From JALRHH01 sp964590315 (lineage in GTDB: Bacteria > Patescibacteriota > Saccharimonadia > Saccharimonadales > JALRHH01), in the NCBI GenBank assembly GCA_964590315.1, contig CAZPVS010000001.1, forward strand, positions 62,001-126,000: a stretch of 64,000 nt of DNA, written 5' to 3'. Positions 31,014 to 40,196 of the stretch are shown here, in pieces. Numbering within the stretch: position 1 is the stretch's first letter; each line of letters starts with the position of its first letter. Below the pieces are notes generated by a model. The model was not told where the DNA came from. It was given only the letters and a program-made list of their open reading frames with translations, and made no database searches. A program made the position numbers and the translations under genes.

Positions 31014-31925
31014 ATGAGAATAGCAATTTTATCTAACGGTCCCGGTAACTACTCTACAAAGCGCCTTAAGGAAGAGGCGAAATTACGTGGACATGAGGTA
31101 CAGGTCATTAAGTACAAAAATTGTTATGCGGCCATGGAGCAGAGTAATCCCGTGGTGCGCTATGACGGCGAAATTCTTACTGATTTTGACGTGGTGATAC
31201 CCCGCATTGCGAGTTACATGACACGATATGGTTCTGCAATAGTTCGCCAGTTTGAGATGCAAGGCGTGTACACCCCGACCAGTTCTATTGCGATAGTGCG
31301 ATCCCGAGATAAATTGCGCAGCCTGCAGTTATTGGCCCGTGCCGGCGTGGGTATTCCTAAGACTGTTTTTGCACGTTCGGCCGCTGACGTAAATGACCTT
31401 ATTGATGAATTGGGTGGAACGCCAGTGATTATTAAGTTGGCTCGTGGCACGCACGGAAACGGTGTGGTCTTGGCAGAGACGAAGAAAGCTGCCAAGTCAG
31501 TATTACAGGCGTTTTATGTGATGGACGAAGATGGTACCAACATATTGCTGCAGGAATTTGTAAAAGAATCTGCTGGTACTGACATTCGTGCATTTGTGGT
31601 GGGTGGCAAAGTGGTTGCAAGTATGCAGCGCCAGAGCCTCGATGACGATTTCCGTTCAAATTTGCACCAAGGAGGCGAGGGTCGTGCTATTAAATTAACT
31701 GATCAGGAACGCCGCACAGCAATTAAGGCTGCGAAGGCAATGGGTTTGGCTATCTGTGGTGTTGATATGATGCGTAGTGCACGTGGTCCACTGGTTCTTG
31801 AAGTGAATGCCAGTCCTGGCTTCGGTATAGAAAAAGTGACTAATCGCGATATAGCTGGGCAGATTCTTGACTACATTGAGTTAAATGCTCGAGGCAAGCG
31901 TCGTCGTGATCGCGTCGGTGCCTAG
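31014..31925 (+). CDS. rimK: RimK-family ATP-grasp ligase
   Basis: The 303-residue enzyme has the ATP-grasp fold. An N-terminal Rossmann-like part (MRIAILSNGPGNYSTKRL) is followed by DKLRSLQLLARAGVGIPKT, the ATP-binding VIIKLARGTHGNGVVL, the LQEFVKESAGTDIRAFVVG loop, and the metal site LVLEVNASPGFGIE. RimK adds glutamates to the C-terminus of ribosomal protein S6 or makes poly-glutamate. The substrate here is not certain. It forms an operon with the retropepsin-like gene. Confidence 0.92.
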   Translation: MRIAILSNGPGNYSTKRLKEEAKLRGHEVQVIKYKNCYAAMEQSNPVVRYDGEILTDFDVVIPRIASYMTRYGSAIVRQFEMQGVYTPTSSIAIVRSRDKLRSLQLLARAGVGIPKTVFARSAADVNDLIDELGGTPVIIKLARGTHGNGVVLAETKKAAKSVLQAFYVMDEDGTNILLQEFVKESAGTDIRAFVVGGKVVASMQRQSLDDDFRSNLHQGGEGRAIKLTDQERRTAIKAAKAMGLAICGVDMMRSARGPLVLEVNASPGFGIEKVTNRDIAGQILDYIELNARGKRRRDRVGA

Positions 31926-32367
31926 AAAATATCGCCTAGTACTACTAGCTATTGCTGTGATCTTGCTGGTAATGGGATACGGTATTGCCAGTAGAGCTGG
32001 ACACACGAGACGGCCCGCAGCTCCCCCTGTGCAGGATATTACGGCCAGCTTTTCTCTTGAGACGGTAACGACGTATGAACAGCGTCAGAAAGGTCTTTCT
32101 GGTCGCATGAGTCTTGCCCAGGATCGGGCAATGCTTTTTGTGTTTGATGGCGAAAGTAGACGATGTATTTGGATGAAAGATATGCAATTCCCGATAGATA
32201 TTGTGTGGCTAAGTGGCAGCAAACAAATTGTCGCCATTGAACGTAATGTCAGCCCCTCGACATATCCGTCTTCGTTTTGTCATGATGACTCACACTATGT
32301 GCTAGAGTTTGCAGCCGGAGCCGTAGACGCAGCTGACTTACGTATCGGCGAGCACGTACGTCTCTAG
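31885..32367 (+). CDS. DUF192 family protein, membrane-anchored
   Basis: The product has a hydrophobic N-terminal helix (about residues 17-37) and then a DUF192 domain: LETVTTYEQRQKGLSGRMSL, MLFVFDGESRRCIWMKDMQF, IDIVWLS, and the final VLEFAAGAVDAADLRIGE. The domain is common outside the cytoplasm in prokaryotes; its role is unknown. The ATG at 31885 overlaps the rimK end by 41 bp; GTG codons at 31906 and 31918 are possible shorter starts. Confidence 0.85.
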   Translation: MLEASVVVIASVPRKYRLVLLAIAVILLVMGYGIASRAGHTRRPAAPPVQDITASFSLETVTTYEQRQKGLSGRMSLAQDRAMLFVFDGESRRCIWMKDMQFPIDIVWLSGSKQIVAIERNVSPSTYPSSFCHDDSHYVLEFAAGAVDAADLRIGEHVRL

Positions 32368-32385
32368 TCATGCTATCATGAGCGT

Positions 32386-32865
32386 ATGATACCGCTTATT
32401 GTAATCGGCGCACTTGCTGTCTTGCCTGTGTTTCTTGCGCTTATATTGCGGGTGAATGCCGTATTTGTCTTCCTGAGCATTGCGGCCGGTTACTTTCTAC
32501 AGTACGCACTGAGTGATGACGTAGACCTGGTAATTGCCACAGTTGTCCAAGGAAGCAATGCGATGGTTGCAGCACAGTTCATACTGCTGTGTGCCCCAGT
32601 ACTCGTGACAATGCTATTATTGCGTCGCACACGGGGCAAGGGTCTTTTGTTCCAGCTGGTACCACTAGTATTTTCTGGCATGTTGCTTGCAACGCTTGCG
32701 CTGCCCCTACTGCCGCCAGATATGGCGCAGCAAGTGTACGATACGGCATATGGTAGTGGCATCAAGCAGTCACAAGATTTGGTGATTGCCGCTGCCGCAA
32801 TATCAAATCTGAGTCTCTCATATGTCCTATTCAAGCATAAGGATAGACACGGCAAACATCGGTAA
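32386..32865 (+). CDS. Membrane protein of 159 residues, unknown
   Basis: Four hydrophobic helices are evident (about residues 2-20, 24-42, 60-80 and 88-110). A soluble C-terminus with SGIKQSQDLVIAAAAISNLSLSYVLFKHK follows, possibly a further helix, ending in a basic tail. A TATCAT box lies 6 bp before the ATG. I do not recognise the family; its layout slightly recalls CvpA-type proteins but I see no decisive motif. Confidence 0.75.
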   Translation: MIPLIVIGALAVLPVFLALILRVNAVFVFLSIAAGYFLQYALSDDVDLVIATVVQGSNAMVAAQFILLCAPVLVTMLLLRRTRGKGLLFQLVPLVFSGMLLATLALPLLPPDMAQQVYDTAYGSGIKQSQDLVIAAAAISNLSLSYVLFKHKDRHGKHR

Positions 32866-32931
32866 TCACAGGAAGCACTCTTTCTCTATGTGAAAAGCGG
32901 GTATAATAGAGTTATCAGCAAGGAGAACGCT

Positions 32932-35382
32932 GTGCCAAGGCGTCAGCAGCCGAGGAAAGAACTCGCCCGCAATGAACATTATCAGGCTTTCATACAGGCC
33001 AGTAGTGATGGTATATGGCGTTTCGAATTGCAGCAATCGGTATCGATCCAGCTACCCCCACATGACCAGATAAAGCACTATTATAAATATGCATTCTTGG
33101 CTGAAGCCAACCGTGCGATGGCGCGTATATGTGGCTTTCGGTCGATTTCGCCAATGATTGGGCTATCGTTTGGTGATGTTTTACCTGCAAAGGACGCCCA
33201 GAATAATGCACTACTACGGGCATTTATTGCTGCGAAATATCGTCTTAGTGACTACACGACTCGACAGGTATATGGAAAGGGCAAGGAACGGTATTATCGA
33301 AATAGCATGACTGCTATTGTTGAGGAGGGTTCTGTCGTACAGATATGGGGAACGTGCCAAGACATAACTGATCAACAGCAGACAGCCGAGGCATTGCTGT
33401 ATAACAAGGAGCGGCTTGATCTGGCTCTCAGGGGTTCGCACATGGGTTTGTGGGAATGGAACGTGCTGACAAATCAGCTGTTCTGGTCACCCCAACTCAA
33501 AAAAATGTACGGGCTAAAGCAAAACAAACGAGTAACGTATGAAGATTATTTGGCGATGTTGCCCGCGGATGATCGTGCACGTACGCAGAAGCTTATTGCA
33601 AAAAGTCTAAAAACAGGGCAACCGTATACAATGGAGCATCGTGTTATATGGCCGGACGGTACGGAGCATTGGATATTGGGTCAGGGGAAGGCGTATAAAG
33701 AGTCAGGGCAAATCGTGCGTATGGTTGGTACTGCTTTGTCGATTGATCGACAAAAGAATATTGAGACAACCCTGCAGCGACAAAACGCATATCTTGAAAC
33801 ACTGCACATCACTGCACTGGACGTCAGTCTTGGTCTCAAAAAACATACGCACGTGCTGAAGACTATTTTAGAACGGGCAGGGAAAATTAACGGCACGCAT
33901 GATGGCTATATATACTTGAAAGATCCGCAAACCCAGAAGCTTGTCGTACGAGTGGGAACAGGGTTGTTTAAGGAATATGTCGGCCATACAATTAATTTTG
34001 GCGAAGGACTTGCCGGGAGGGTATGGGAGACAGGTCAACCGCTCACCGTTCCAGATTACGAGACATGGGATAAGCGCCAGAGTAGTTTCCCAAAGGGGCT
34101 AGTGCGTACGGTTATTGGCATGCCGCTACGGACAGACGAGGGGGTGATCGGTGTAATGACACTAGCACATCGGTATGTGAATAACGATTTTGATAGTGAG
34201 CAAATGGCAGCATTATCGCGACTAGCGGACCTTGCGAGTGTGAGTCTTCGCAATGCCCGTGTTTTGGAGGACGTAAAAGAAAGTGAACAGCGTTTCAGAA
34301 CGATGGCTGATACGGCACCCGTAATGATCTGGCTGTCTGGCGCCGATAGACAGGTAACATATTGCAATAAGTCATGGCTTGAATTTACGGGGCAGGCTGC
34401 GGCAGGGAAATGCAGTGCGGAGTGGACAGGTAATGTGCATCCTGACGATGTAGCAAAATACCAGAAAACGTATGAAACTGCTTTTGATTCTCAGCAGTCG
34501 TTTAGTGTGGAATATCGCCTACGTCGGCATGATGGTGAGTACCGGTGGATATTGGATGTTGGTCGACCACGCTTTTCTCCAGAGGGAAAATTCGTTGGAT
34601 ATATTGGATCAGGCACTGATATACATGATTTGAAGCGAGCAAGTGAGTTGATACTTGCTAATTCGCAGCTGAAGAACCAGCGTCGACAACTTATTGCGCT
34701 GAACAAAGCTAAAGATGACTTTGTTGCGCTTGCCTCACATCAACTGCGTACTCCTGCAACCGCCGTAAAGCAGTATATAAGTTTGCTGATAAATGATTAT
34801 GCCGGGCCAGTTACCCCTGATCAACTGCAGTATTTGCAAATTGCCTATAATAGCAATGAGAGGCAATTAAAGATTATTAATGATTTGCTGAAGACTGCGC
34901 AACTAGATTCGAGTCGGTTCGCGCTCGATATGGAACCACACGATATCGCGCGCATAATCACCGCAGCTGTTGACGAGCTTGAAATAACCGTTGAGCTGAA
35001 AAACCAACGGATAGTATTACGAGATATCTCTTCTGAAACCATAGAAATTGATGAGACAGAGATGAAGCTTGTCCTCGTGAACTTACTCGAAAATGCCAGC
35101 AAGTATAGCTATCCTCACTCAGAGATTGTGGTAACTATGCAAAAGCAGGACGGCTTTCTAGAGATTGCAATTAGGGATAAGGGGGTTGGCATCAGCCGTG
35201 AAAACAAGCAACGTATATTTGATAAGTTTACCCGAATTGATAACGATTTGTCAGATACGGTGAGTGGCTCTGGGCTGGGGCTGTATTGGGTGAAGCGAAT
35301 CGTGGCAATGCACGGGGGGAATATTAAAGTGAACTCTGCATTGAGTAAAGGCTCGACGTTTACAATAAGGTTGCCGCTATGA
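32932..35382 (+). CDS. PAS/GAF sensor histidine kinase, soluble
   Basis: The 816-residue kinase has no membrane helix. It has a PAS-like domain (about 12-135), a second PAS (about 140-275; LALRGSHMGLWEWNV), GAF (about 295-435), a third PAS with PAC (about 440-570; YRLRRHDGEYRWILDVGRP), HisKA with the phospho-accepting His603 in SHQLRTPATAV, and HATPase_c (LLENASKYS, DKGVGISREN, GSGLGLYW). I start at the GTG at 32932, after AAGGAG, because an earlier frame start would run across the -10 box at 32902-32907. It overlaps the receiver gene by 4 bp. Confidence 0.93.
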   Translation: MPRRQQPRKELARNEHYQAFIQASSDGIWRFELQQSVSIQLPPHDQIKHYYKYAFLAEANRAMARICGFRSISPMIGLSFGDVLPAKDAQNNALLRAFIAAKYRLSDYTTRQVYGKGKERYYRNSMTAIVEEGSVVQIWGTCQDITDQQQTAEALLYNKERLDLALRGSHMGLWEWNVLTNQLFWSPQLKKMYGLKQNKRVTYEDYLAMLPADDRARTQKLIAKSLKTGQPYTMEHRVIWPDGTEHWILGQGKAYKESGQIVRMVGTALSIDRQKNIETTLQRQNAYLETLHITALDVSLGLKKHTHVLKTILERAGKINGTHDGYIYLKDPQTQKLVVRVGTGLFKEYVGHTINFGEGLAGRVWETGQPLTVPDYETWDKRQSSFPKGLVRTVIGMPLRTDEGVIGVMTLAHRYVNNDFDSEQMAALSRLADLASVSLRNARVLEDVKESEQRFRTMADTAPVMIWLSGADRQVTYCNKSWLEFTGQAAAGKCSAEWTGNVHPDDVAKYQKTYETAFDSQQSFSVEYRLRRHDGEYRWILDVGRPRFSPEGKFVGYIGSGTDIHDLKRASELILANSQLKNQRRQLIALNKAKDDFVALASHQLRTPATAVKQYISLLINDYAGPVTPDQLQYLQIAYNSNERQLKIINDLLKTAQLDSSRFALDMEPHDIARIITAAVDELEITVELKNQRIVLRDISSETIEIDETEMKLVLVNLLENASKYSYPHSEIVVTMQKQDGFLEIAIRDKGVGISRENKQRIFDKFTRIDNDLSDTVSGSGLGLYWVKRIVAMHGGNIKVNSALSKGSTFTIRLPL

Positions 35383-35762
35383 GTAAGCAAAAGACCATAC
35401 TGATTGTTGAAGATGAGCTGATACTGCAGGATGTGTACCGACTAGTGCTCTCAAAAAGCGGCTATGTTATTTATACTGCCGAAAATGGTGTGGATGGCCT
35501 GCACAAAATGAAGAAGATTAAGCCCGATCTTGTGCTGCTCGATATATTTATGCCGCTCATGGATGGGAGGGAATTTTTACGCAATATTGATATGGCGGAG
35601 TACCCACATACAAAAATAATCGTGTATACGAATATGTACGATAAGGCAACCGAGAACGAGATGGCATCGCTGGGGGCTGATGCTTTTGTGTTGAAGTCGA
35701 GCATGACCCCTAACGATCTCGTCACTATTGTTGAGCAATATCTCGGACCGGTATCGCAGTAG
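35379..35762 (+). CDS. Single-domain response regulator
   Basis: The 127-residue protein is only a receiver domain. It has the acidic pair Glu11-Asp12, phospho-acceptor Asp55 (LVLLDIFMP), Thr83 and Lys105. There is no DNA-binding or enzymatic output, so it works by protein contact or as a relay step. The ATGA overlap with the kinase gene marks it as that kinase's partner. Confidence 0.95.
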   Translation: MSKQKTILIVEDELILQDVYRLVLSKSGYVIYTAENGVDGLHKMKKIKPDLVLLDIFMPLMDGREFLRNIDMAEYPHTKIIVYTNMYDKATENEMASLGADAFVLKSSMTPNDLVTIVEQYLGPVSQ

Positions 35763-35780
35763 GCACTCTCTGGCGTAGTA

Positions 35781-37118
35781 TCAGTTTGCTGGTAGCGTCA
35801 ATATGATCGTTGTTCCGACGTTTTCTTCTGAGGTAAAGCTCACATTGCCGCCATGCTGTTCCATGACGGTTTTAACGAGATAGAGGCCCAGGCCGGTCCC
35901 GGGAATGTTACTTGCGACAGCATTACTGGCCCGGTAAAAGCCTTTGTATACCTTGCTGTGTTCTTCTTTCGGTATGCCGATACCCTGATCGCTGATATGG
36001 ATTGATTGCATGAGGCCGGTTTTGTTCCAGGAGAAGGTGACAGCAGTATTAGGCTTGGTGTATTTGATACCATTGGACACGACATTGTAGAGCACGCGTT
36101 TCATCATCGTCACGTCGCAGTTAATGATAAGCTCCCGCGGCCATGATGGATCAAGCACAAATGAGACGTTCTTCTGCTGCGCGGTGAGCATTTGCACATC
36201 AGTGATTTCAGCGAGTAAGGCGTTTATATCAGTCGGCTCACGATTTAGCTTTCGGCGATTCATGGCATGAGAAAGCTCAAGTATGTCGTCGGTACTTGCT
36301 TGTAAACGTTCTGCACTTGCGACGATAGAATGTGCCAATTTTTTAGCTGTTTCTTCCTGTGCGTATGGTTCAAGACTGGTTGCTGCCCAGCGGATACCTG
36401 TCAGTGGATTTCGGATCTCATGTGAAGCAACCGACACGAGCTCTGATCGCAGTGCCATCAGCTGCGCATTGCGTCGTCGTATCCACTCAAAGAACAATAG
36501 AATGATAATCAGCGTTAGCCCGGTGCTGAGCGGGATGATCGCAGCCACTAAAATATCGCGCCAATAGGTCGATGATGCCACATCAATACCCAACACTGCT
36601 ACTACGTCACCCGTAGATGGGTCGTACATGGGCGCCAGGCCGGAAATAAATGTACCAAAATCATCAGTCACGGGGCCTTCGACCACCGTGCCTTTTGTCT
36701 GGAATATACCCTTAAATTCTTCAGTTGCATCATCGTAGGGTTCACCTGCTGGTGAGTAATCTTGGCTTTCGGGGTCCTCTGAATCAACATAGAAAAATAG
36801 CTGACCATCGCCGCGGTCGCCCGCGATATACACGCTGCGGATTTTAGCATCGGATGCGGCAACATTATGTAAGTGTCGCTTGAGCTCACGGTAGGAAGAA
36901 GTGTTCTCGTCGGACGTATCGCCCGCCAGACTCATGATCTTTTGCGCATCAAGCGCCGCAGCGGCAATCTCACTGTTTTTCTTGAGGTCGGTGCGTATAC
37001 GCTGGGCAGCCTGCTGGCCAGAATATACTGCTGAAAGCACACTGATGAGTACGACTACACCAATACACGCCATGACGAAGGTGTGAATTTTGTCGCTAAT
37101 CTGAGGAGTTAATCGCAT
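35781..37118 (-). CDS. Transmembrane sensor histidine kinase
   Basis: The 445-residue kinase has membrane helices at about 13-33 and 188-212 enclosing an external sensor (Cache-like, with DVVAVLGIDVASS near its end). A HisKA domain follows with His233 in SHEIRNPLTG, and an HATPase_c with NGIKYTKP, DQGIGIPKEE and GTGLGLYLVK. It is convergent with the receiver gene 18 bp away. No other regulator is adjacent, so both kinases may act on the same lone receiver. Confidence 0.94.
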   Translation of the reverse strand: MRLTPQISDKIHTFVMACIGVVVLISVLSAVYSGQQAAQRIRTDLKKNSEIAAAALDAQKIMSLAGDTSDENTSSYRELKRHLHNVAASDAKIRSVYIAGDRGDGQLFFYVDSEDPESQDYSPAGEPYDDATEEFKGIFQTKGTVVEGPVTDDFGTFISGLAPMYDPSTGDVVAVLGIDVASSTYWRDILVAAIIPLSTGLTLIIILLFFEWIRRRNAQLMALRSELVSVASHEIRNPLTGIRWAATSLEPYAQEETAKKLAHSIVASAERLQASTDDILELSHAMNRRKLNREPTDINALLAEITDVQMLTAQQKNVSFVLDPSWPRELIINCDVTMMKRVLYNVVSNGIKYTKPNTAVTFSWNKTGLMQSIHISDQGIGIPKEEHSKVYKGFYRASNAVASNIPGTGLGLYLVKTVMEQHGGNVSFTSEENVGTTIILTLPAN

Positions 37119-37677
37119 GTTTTGCTTTTTTACTGGTTATGCTTATAGTACGTCTTTCCTGCAGATTGGTCTAGTATTAGAGTTCTATGTAAATCAATGT
37201 TCAGGAATATCTACAATAAAATCATTCAAAAATAATCTCAGTACTCATGTTCAATCCCCAAGACAGCTTCCGTTAAATGAAAAAGTCCTACGTTTTCAGG
37301 CAGAAATTATTTCAATGGAGGGATAGGAGGACTCTCTCACATTCCGCGGGACTAGAACTTCTGCCACGGCAGCATAGTTGCCAGGTGAAAATTCTCTTGC
37401 AAAATGCCACTGGCAATCCCGTTCAAGTCCTCACTGAATACTGGGCCAAATAAAATACCCACTTTTTAGGGGGGCACTTTATTTGGAGGGTCCAGTGGGA
37501 CTCGGTCACTTCCAGCGACCCCGTAGCAACATCTTTGCAAACTAGTTTGCAAGAGTTGACTCCCTTGCAAAATGCCACTGGCATTTTTCACCCCCAACAC
37601 CATTCTGGCGCGTCGTGGGTTAAAGCTCAATAGAACTGCCAAATAGAAAACCCCACCTTTCGGCGAGGTTCTCTATT
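37119..37677. repeat. Gene-free region with duplicated tRNA-Lys 3' flank
   Basis: I support no protein gene in this 559-bp stretch. It holds a 20-bp direct repeat (37396-37415 and 37564-37583, CTTGCAAAATGCCACTGGCA). It also holds a copy of the tRNA-Lys 3' end with flank (37480-37504, 25 bp identical to 37674-37698), each preceded by a similar hairpin. These look like remains of integration or tandem duplication at the tRNA. Confidence 0.7.
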
Positions 37678-37680
37678 TGG
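37639..37680 (-). terminator. Hairpin terminating tRNA-Lys transcript
   Basis: CCAAATAGAAAACCCCACC and GGCGAGGTTCTCTATTTGG form a long stem with a TTTC loop. The stem includes the CCA of the tRNA. A diverged copy of the same hairpin is at 37445-37486. Confidence 0.6.
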
Positions 37681-37754
37681 AGGGTCCAGTGGGACTCGAA
37701 CCCACGACACCCTGCTTAAAAGGCAGGTGCTCTAACCGGCTGAGCTATGGACCC
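37678..37754 (-). tRNA. tRNA-Lys (TTT)
   Basis: The cloverleaf is clear. The acceptor is GGGTCCA with TGGACCC, the D-arm is GCTCAGCCGGTTAGAGC, the anticodon stem-loop is CTGCCTTTTAAGCAG with anticodon TTT, and the T-arm is CGTGGGTTCGAGTCCCACT-like. CCA is encoded and the discriminator base is T. The length is 77 nt. Confidence 0.93.
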
Positions 37755-37802
37755 TTATTGTGGGTAAAATCCGGTTACATTGTTAATGTATTACGCATAA
37801 TT

Positions 37803-37871
37803 CTACCGGCTAGAGCACGTGTGCAGTTTTTTGATTTCTGCAGCAAGCTGCGCCGACTGAGTTATGGACCC
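37803..37871 (-). pseudogene. Degraded tRNA-Lys fragments
   Basis: GCCGACTGAGTTATGGACCC at 37852-37871 is a diverged copy of the tRNA-Lys 5' end (minus strand, changes in the D-arm). CCGGCTAGAGCAC at 37806-37818 is an inverted D-arm piece. Together with the 3'-end copy at 37480-37504 they place tRNA debris on both sides of the intact gene. Confidence 0.55.
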
Positions 37872-37940
37872 GTAGTAATCTATGGGTTCCGTGTGAGGAA
37901 TTAACCCCTTACATTATCCTGATTTACAGGGAAAAGTCAA

Positions 37941-38636
37941 TCACTCGACTCGAGCAGAGGACTTGTTGACTGGGCGGGTTGGTTTTGGGCGGCGTTGCAA
38001 CGGCTCGATATTATAAATACGGACGTGCCGGAATAAAGCATAGGATAGCCAGCCAATAGCAATACCGCCAAGCAAATCAAGGGGCACATGTACGCCAAGA
38101 TACATCCTCGACAGCGCAACTCCAGTAATCCATATGATAGGTACCCAATAATATGTACGTGGGAGATAGTACGCAACGGTGAGGGCAAGTGCTACCGCCA
38201 ATGCGACGTGACCCGACGGAAAGCCGGGGCCTTGTATGAAGTCGAGTGTCGTGACACCTTCTAGTAATTCGTGCGGGCGGGCACGACCCCATAAATTTTT
38301 AGCAAATCCTGCGAGCAGATACGCCATCGTTCCGACCATTAGTAAACGAATAACGATATGGTAGCGTTGCCTGAATAGATAAAACACGAGTAGCCCCCCG
38401 AGCACATATATGCTGCCAAGTTGTGTCACTGCGTAGAAGAACGGATAGAGAAATTCTGGTAGTCGATATATTGCCCAAAATATATCTGCTTCCCATGTTG
38501 ATAATTGCGGGCCCCGTGAGGCGAGGAGTGCAATACCGAATAGACCGAGCGCTAAGATCACCTGGAGCGTAGAGGGGATCTTGTAGGGGAATGAGTGTTT
38601 TCGCCGCGTTGGTTTTTGTTTTACTACTGGTTTCAT
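37941..38636 (-). CDS. PAP2-family membrane phosphatase
   Basis: The 231-residue protein has six membrane helices and the three PAP2 motifs: KNLWGRARP (residues 113-121), PSGH (140-143) and SRMYLGVHVPLD (176-187). These form the phosphatase site on the outer face. Candidate substrates are undecaprenyl pyrophosphate, which would link it to cell-wall synthesis, or phosphatidic acid. It follows the next membrane-protein gene by 4 bp, so the two form an operon. Confidence 0.93.
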   Translation of the reverse strand: MKPVVKQKPTRRKHSFPYKIPSTLQVILALGLFGIALLASRGPQLSTWEADIFWAIYRLPEFLYPFFYAVTQLGSIYVLGGLLVFYLFRQRYHIVIRLLMVGTMAYLLAGFAKNLWGRARPHELLEGVTTLDFIQGPGFPSGHVALAVALALTVAYYLPRTYYWVPIIWITGVALSRMYLGVHVPLDLLGGIAIGWLSYALFRHVRIYNIEPLQRRPKPTRPVNKSSARVE

Positions 38637-38640
38637 ATAA

Positions 38641-39393
38641 TTACTCTGTTTGATGCGCTTTCAGCTGCGCAATGGCCTTTCTAACGGGTGCAACACGGTA
38701 TCGTTCGAGGTAGTCGACCACCGCATAGAACATAGTTATGGTGCCTAATAATTCAAGCGATTCCTCAATAGCTACAAGTACGCCTTGGCTCCAGAAGGTA
38801 TGCTTCATTTCAGTACTCGTCAGGATATCTATACCAACCGCGCCAATCAAAAAGATGGTGGCACTAAAGACAAACAGCATGACGGTGCGCCGAGGGAATA
38901 TTAGATACATTTTGTATGCCAACCAGAGTCCAAAGAATAGGACGAATGGAATGATGAGCACCCAGGCGTTGTTAAGGAAAGTGGGTATGGCCTCTTGGTA
39001 GAACAAAAGATGTACAAACTGCAGGATAAATTCATGAATGGCTGCCACTTCGTCTACCCAGAATATCAGCGCAACACAGGCAATAATGTTCCATAAGCGG
39101 CGCGACATCGCGTCCTTTTGTAGAAAACCAGCCAAAAGAGCAGCGACGCCAATGCCAAGAAATTGCGCTTGTGCAAACCATGTCGGTAGGCTCGACTCAT
39201 CATCAAAATCTAACCGATTTGATAACTCAAATATCTGCCCGTGCAGCTCTTTGTATACTTCAAGATTCAGATATTGGAACAGAAGATGTAAAGCCACCAA
39301 CACCATCCAAAACAAGAGGAGGCCTACTAGTAAGCGAGGGGCAAAACGTCGATGCGTCGAATTATCAGGGGAGTGGCTGTTATTATGAGACAT
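38641..39393 (-). CDS. Multi-pass membrane protein, unknown
   Basis: The 250-residue protein (start ATG 39393, with AGAGGAT upstream) has about six hydrophobic helices, with an external Asp/Ser-rich loop after helix 1. Helix residues with charge, such as IFWVDEVAAIHEFILQFVH, could bind metal or protons. I do not recognise a family. It is the first gene of the operon with the PAP2 phosphatase and is divergent from the nuclease gene. Confidence 0.75.
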   Translation of the reverse strand: MSHNNSHSPDNSTHRRFAPRLLVGLLLFWMVLVALHLLFQYLNLEVYKELHGQIFELSNRLDFDDESSLPTWFAQAQFLGIGVAALLAGFLQKDAMSRRLWNIIACVALIFWVDEVAAIHEFILQFVHLLFYQEAIPTFLNNAWVLIIPFVLFFGLWLAYKMYLIFPRRTVMLFVFSATIFLIGAVGIDILTSTEMKHTFWSQGVLVAIEESLELLGTITMFYAVVDYLERYRVAPVRKAIAQLKAHQTE

Positions 39394-39462
39394 AATATCC
39401 TCTATATCATACCAAAAAGCACCATGTATTGCGCAGCAAGATGGTGTAGGGCTATGGTGGGG

Positions 39463-39468
39463 TATAAT
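39463..39468 (+). promoter_or_regulatory. -10 box of the DNA-uptake cluster
   Basis: TATAAT overlaps an in-frame ATG at 39467, which therefore cannot be the start. The next ATG at 39476 lies 7 bp after the box and fits a leaderless message. Confidence 0.65.
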
Positions 39469-39475
39469 GCGAGCC

Positions 39476-40195
39476 ATGCATAGGCGACGGAGGGTAACAA
39501 CACTAGTATTGGCGTTGCTGATATTTTTGGCCGGTTTTATATCCGACGCACTAACGAACTGGCAGCAAGCTGATACTCCTGCAGCATCTGATACTTCGCA
39601 AACAGCGCTCTCTGCAGATACGCGTTTGGCGCGGGATGCACTTTTGGACCTGGAAGTAAAAGGTCGCGCCCCAAAGACTGGCTATGACCGTGCACTATTT
39701 AGCACTGACTGGGGAGAGATAAACGATTGCAGTATCCGTGAACTGATTCTACAACGTGATTTAGAAGCAGCCGTGCTCCATGAAGATGGGTGTCGTGTCA
39801 TGAGCGGATTACTAAGGGTTGATCCCTATACGGGCACAGAAATTGCTTTCCTTCGCGGGCCTACCACAAGCGACGATATTCAGATTGATCACGTGGTAGC
39901 GGTATCGGATGCGTGGCAAAAAGGCGCACAGGCATTATCGTCAGAGCAGCGCTATCGATTCTATAACGACCCACTTAACTTGTTAGCAGTGGATGGCCCG
40001 ACAAATAATAAAAAAGGCGATGCTGATGCTGCAACCTGGTTGCCGCCGAACAAGGCTTATCGGTGCCGCTATGTCGCCCGCCAGATTGCCGTCAAGCTAA
40101 AGTACCATCTCTGGATGACAGAAGCTGAGCGATCCGCGTCAGAACGCGTGCTCGATACCTGCCCGACGCAATTATTGCCCGTGACCGAAGGATAA
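39476..40195 (+). CDS. Secreted HNH-family nuclease (DUF1524 type)
   Basis: The 239-residue protein has a basic start (MHRRRRVTT) and one hydrophobic segment (8-26) that exports or anchors it. The nuclease core has DH at residues 138-139 (QIDHVVAVSDAWQKGA), YNDPLNLLAVDGPTNNKKGD with catalytic-type Asn residues, and DAATWLPPNKAYRCRYV. Cysteines in NDCS, DGCR, RCR and DTC could form disulfides. Family members cut DNA outside the cell. Lying next to comEC, it may process DNA for uptake or free nucleotides. Confidence 0.9.
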   Translation: MHRRRRVTTLVLALLIFLAGFISDALTNWQQADTPAASDTSQTALSADTRLARDALLDLEVKGRAPKTGYDRALFSTDWGEINDCSIRELILQRDLEAAVLHEDGCRVMSGLLRVDPYTGTEIAFLRGPTTSDDIQIDHVVAVSDAWQKGAQALSSEQRYRFYNDPLNLLAVDGPTNNKKGDADAATWLPPNKAYRCRYVARQIAVKLKYHLWMTEAERSASERVLDTCPTQLLPVTEG

Positions 40196-40196
40196 T

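Noticed and set aside
37117..37326. 69-residue plus-strand frame in the gap after the membrane kinase
   Set aside because: It overlaps the kinase promoter region, has no ribosome site and its composition is not protein-like.
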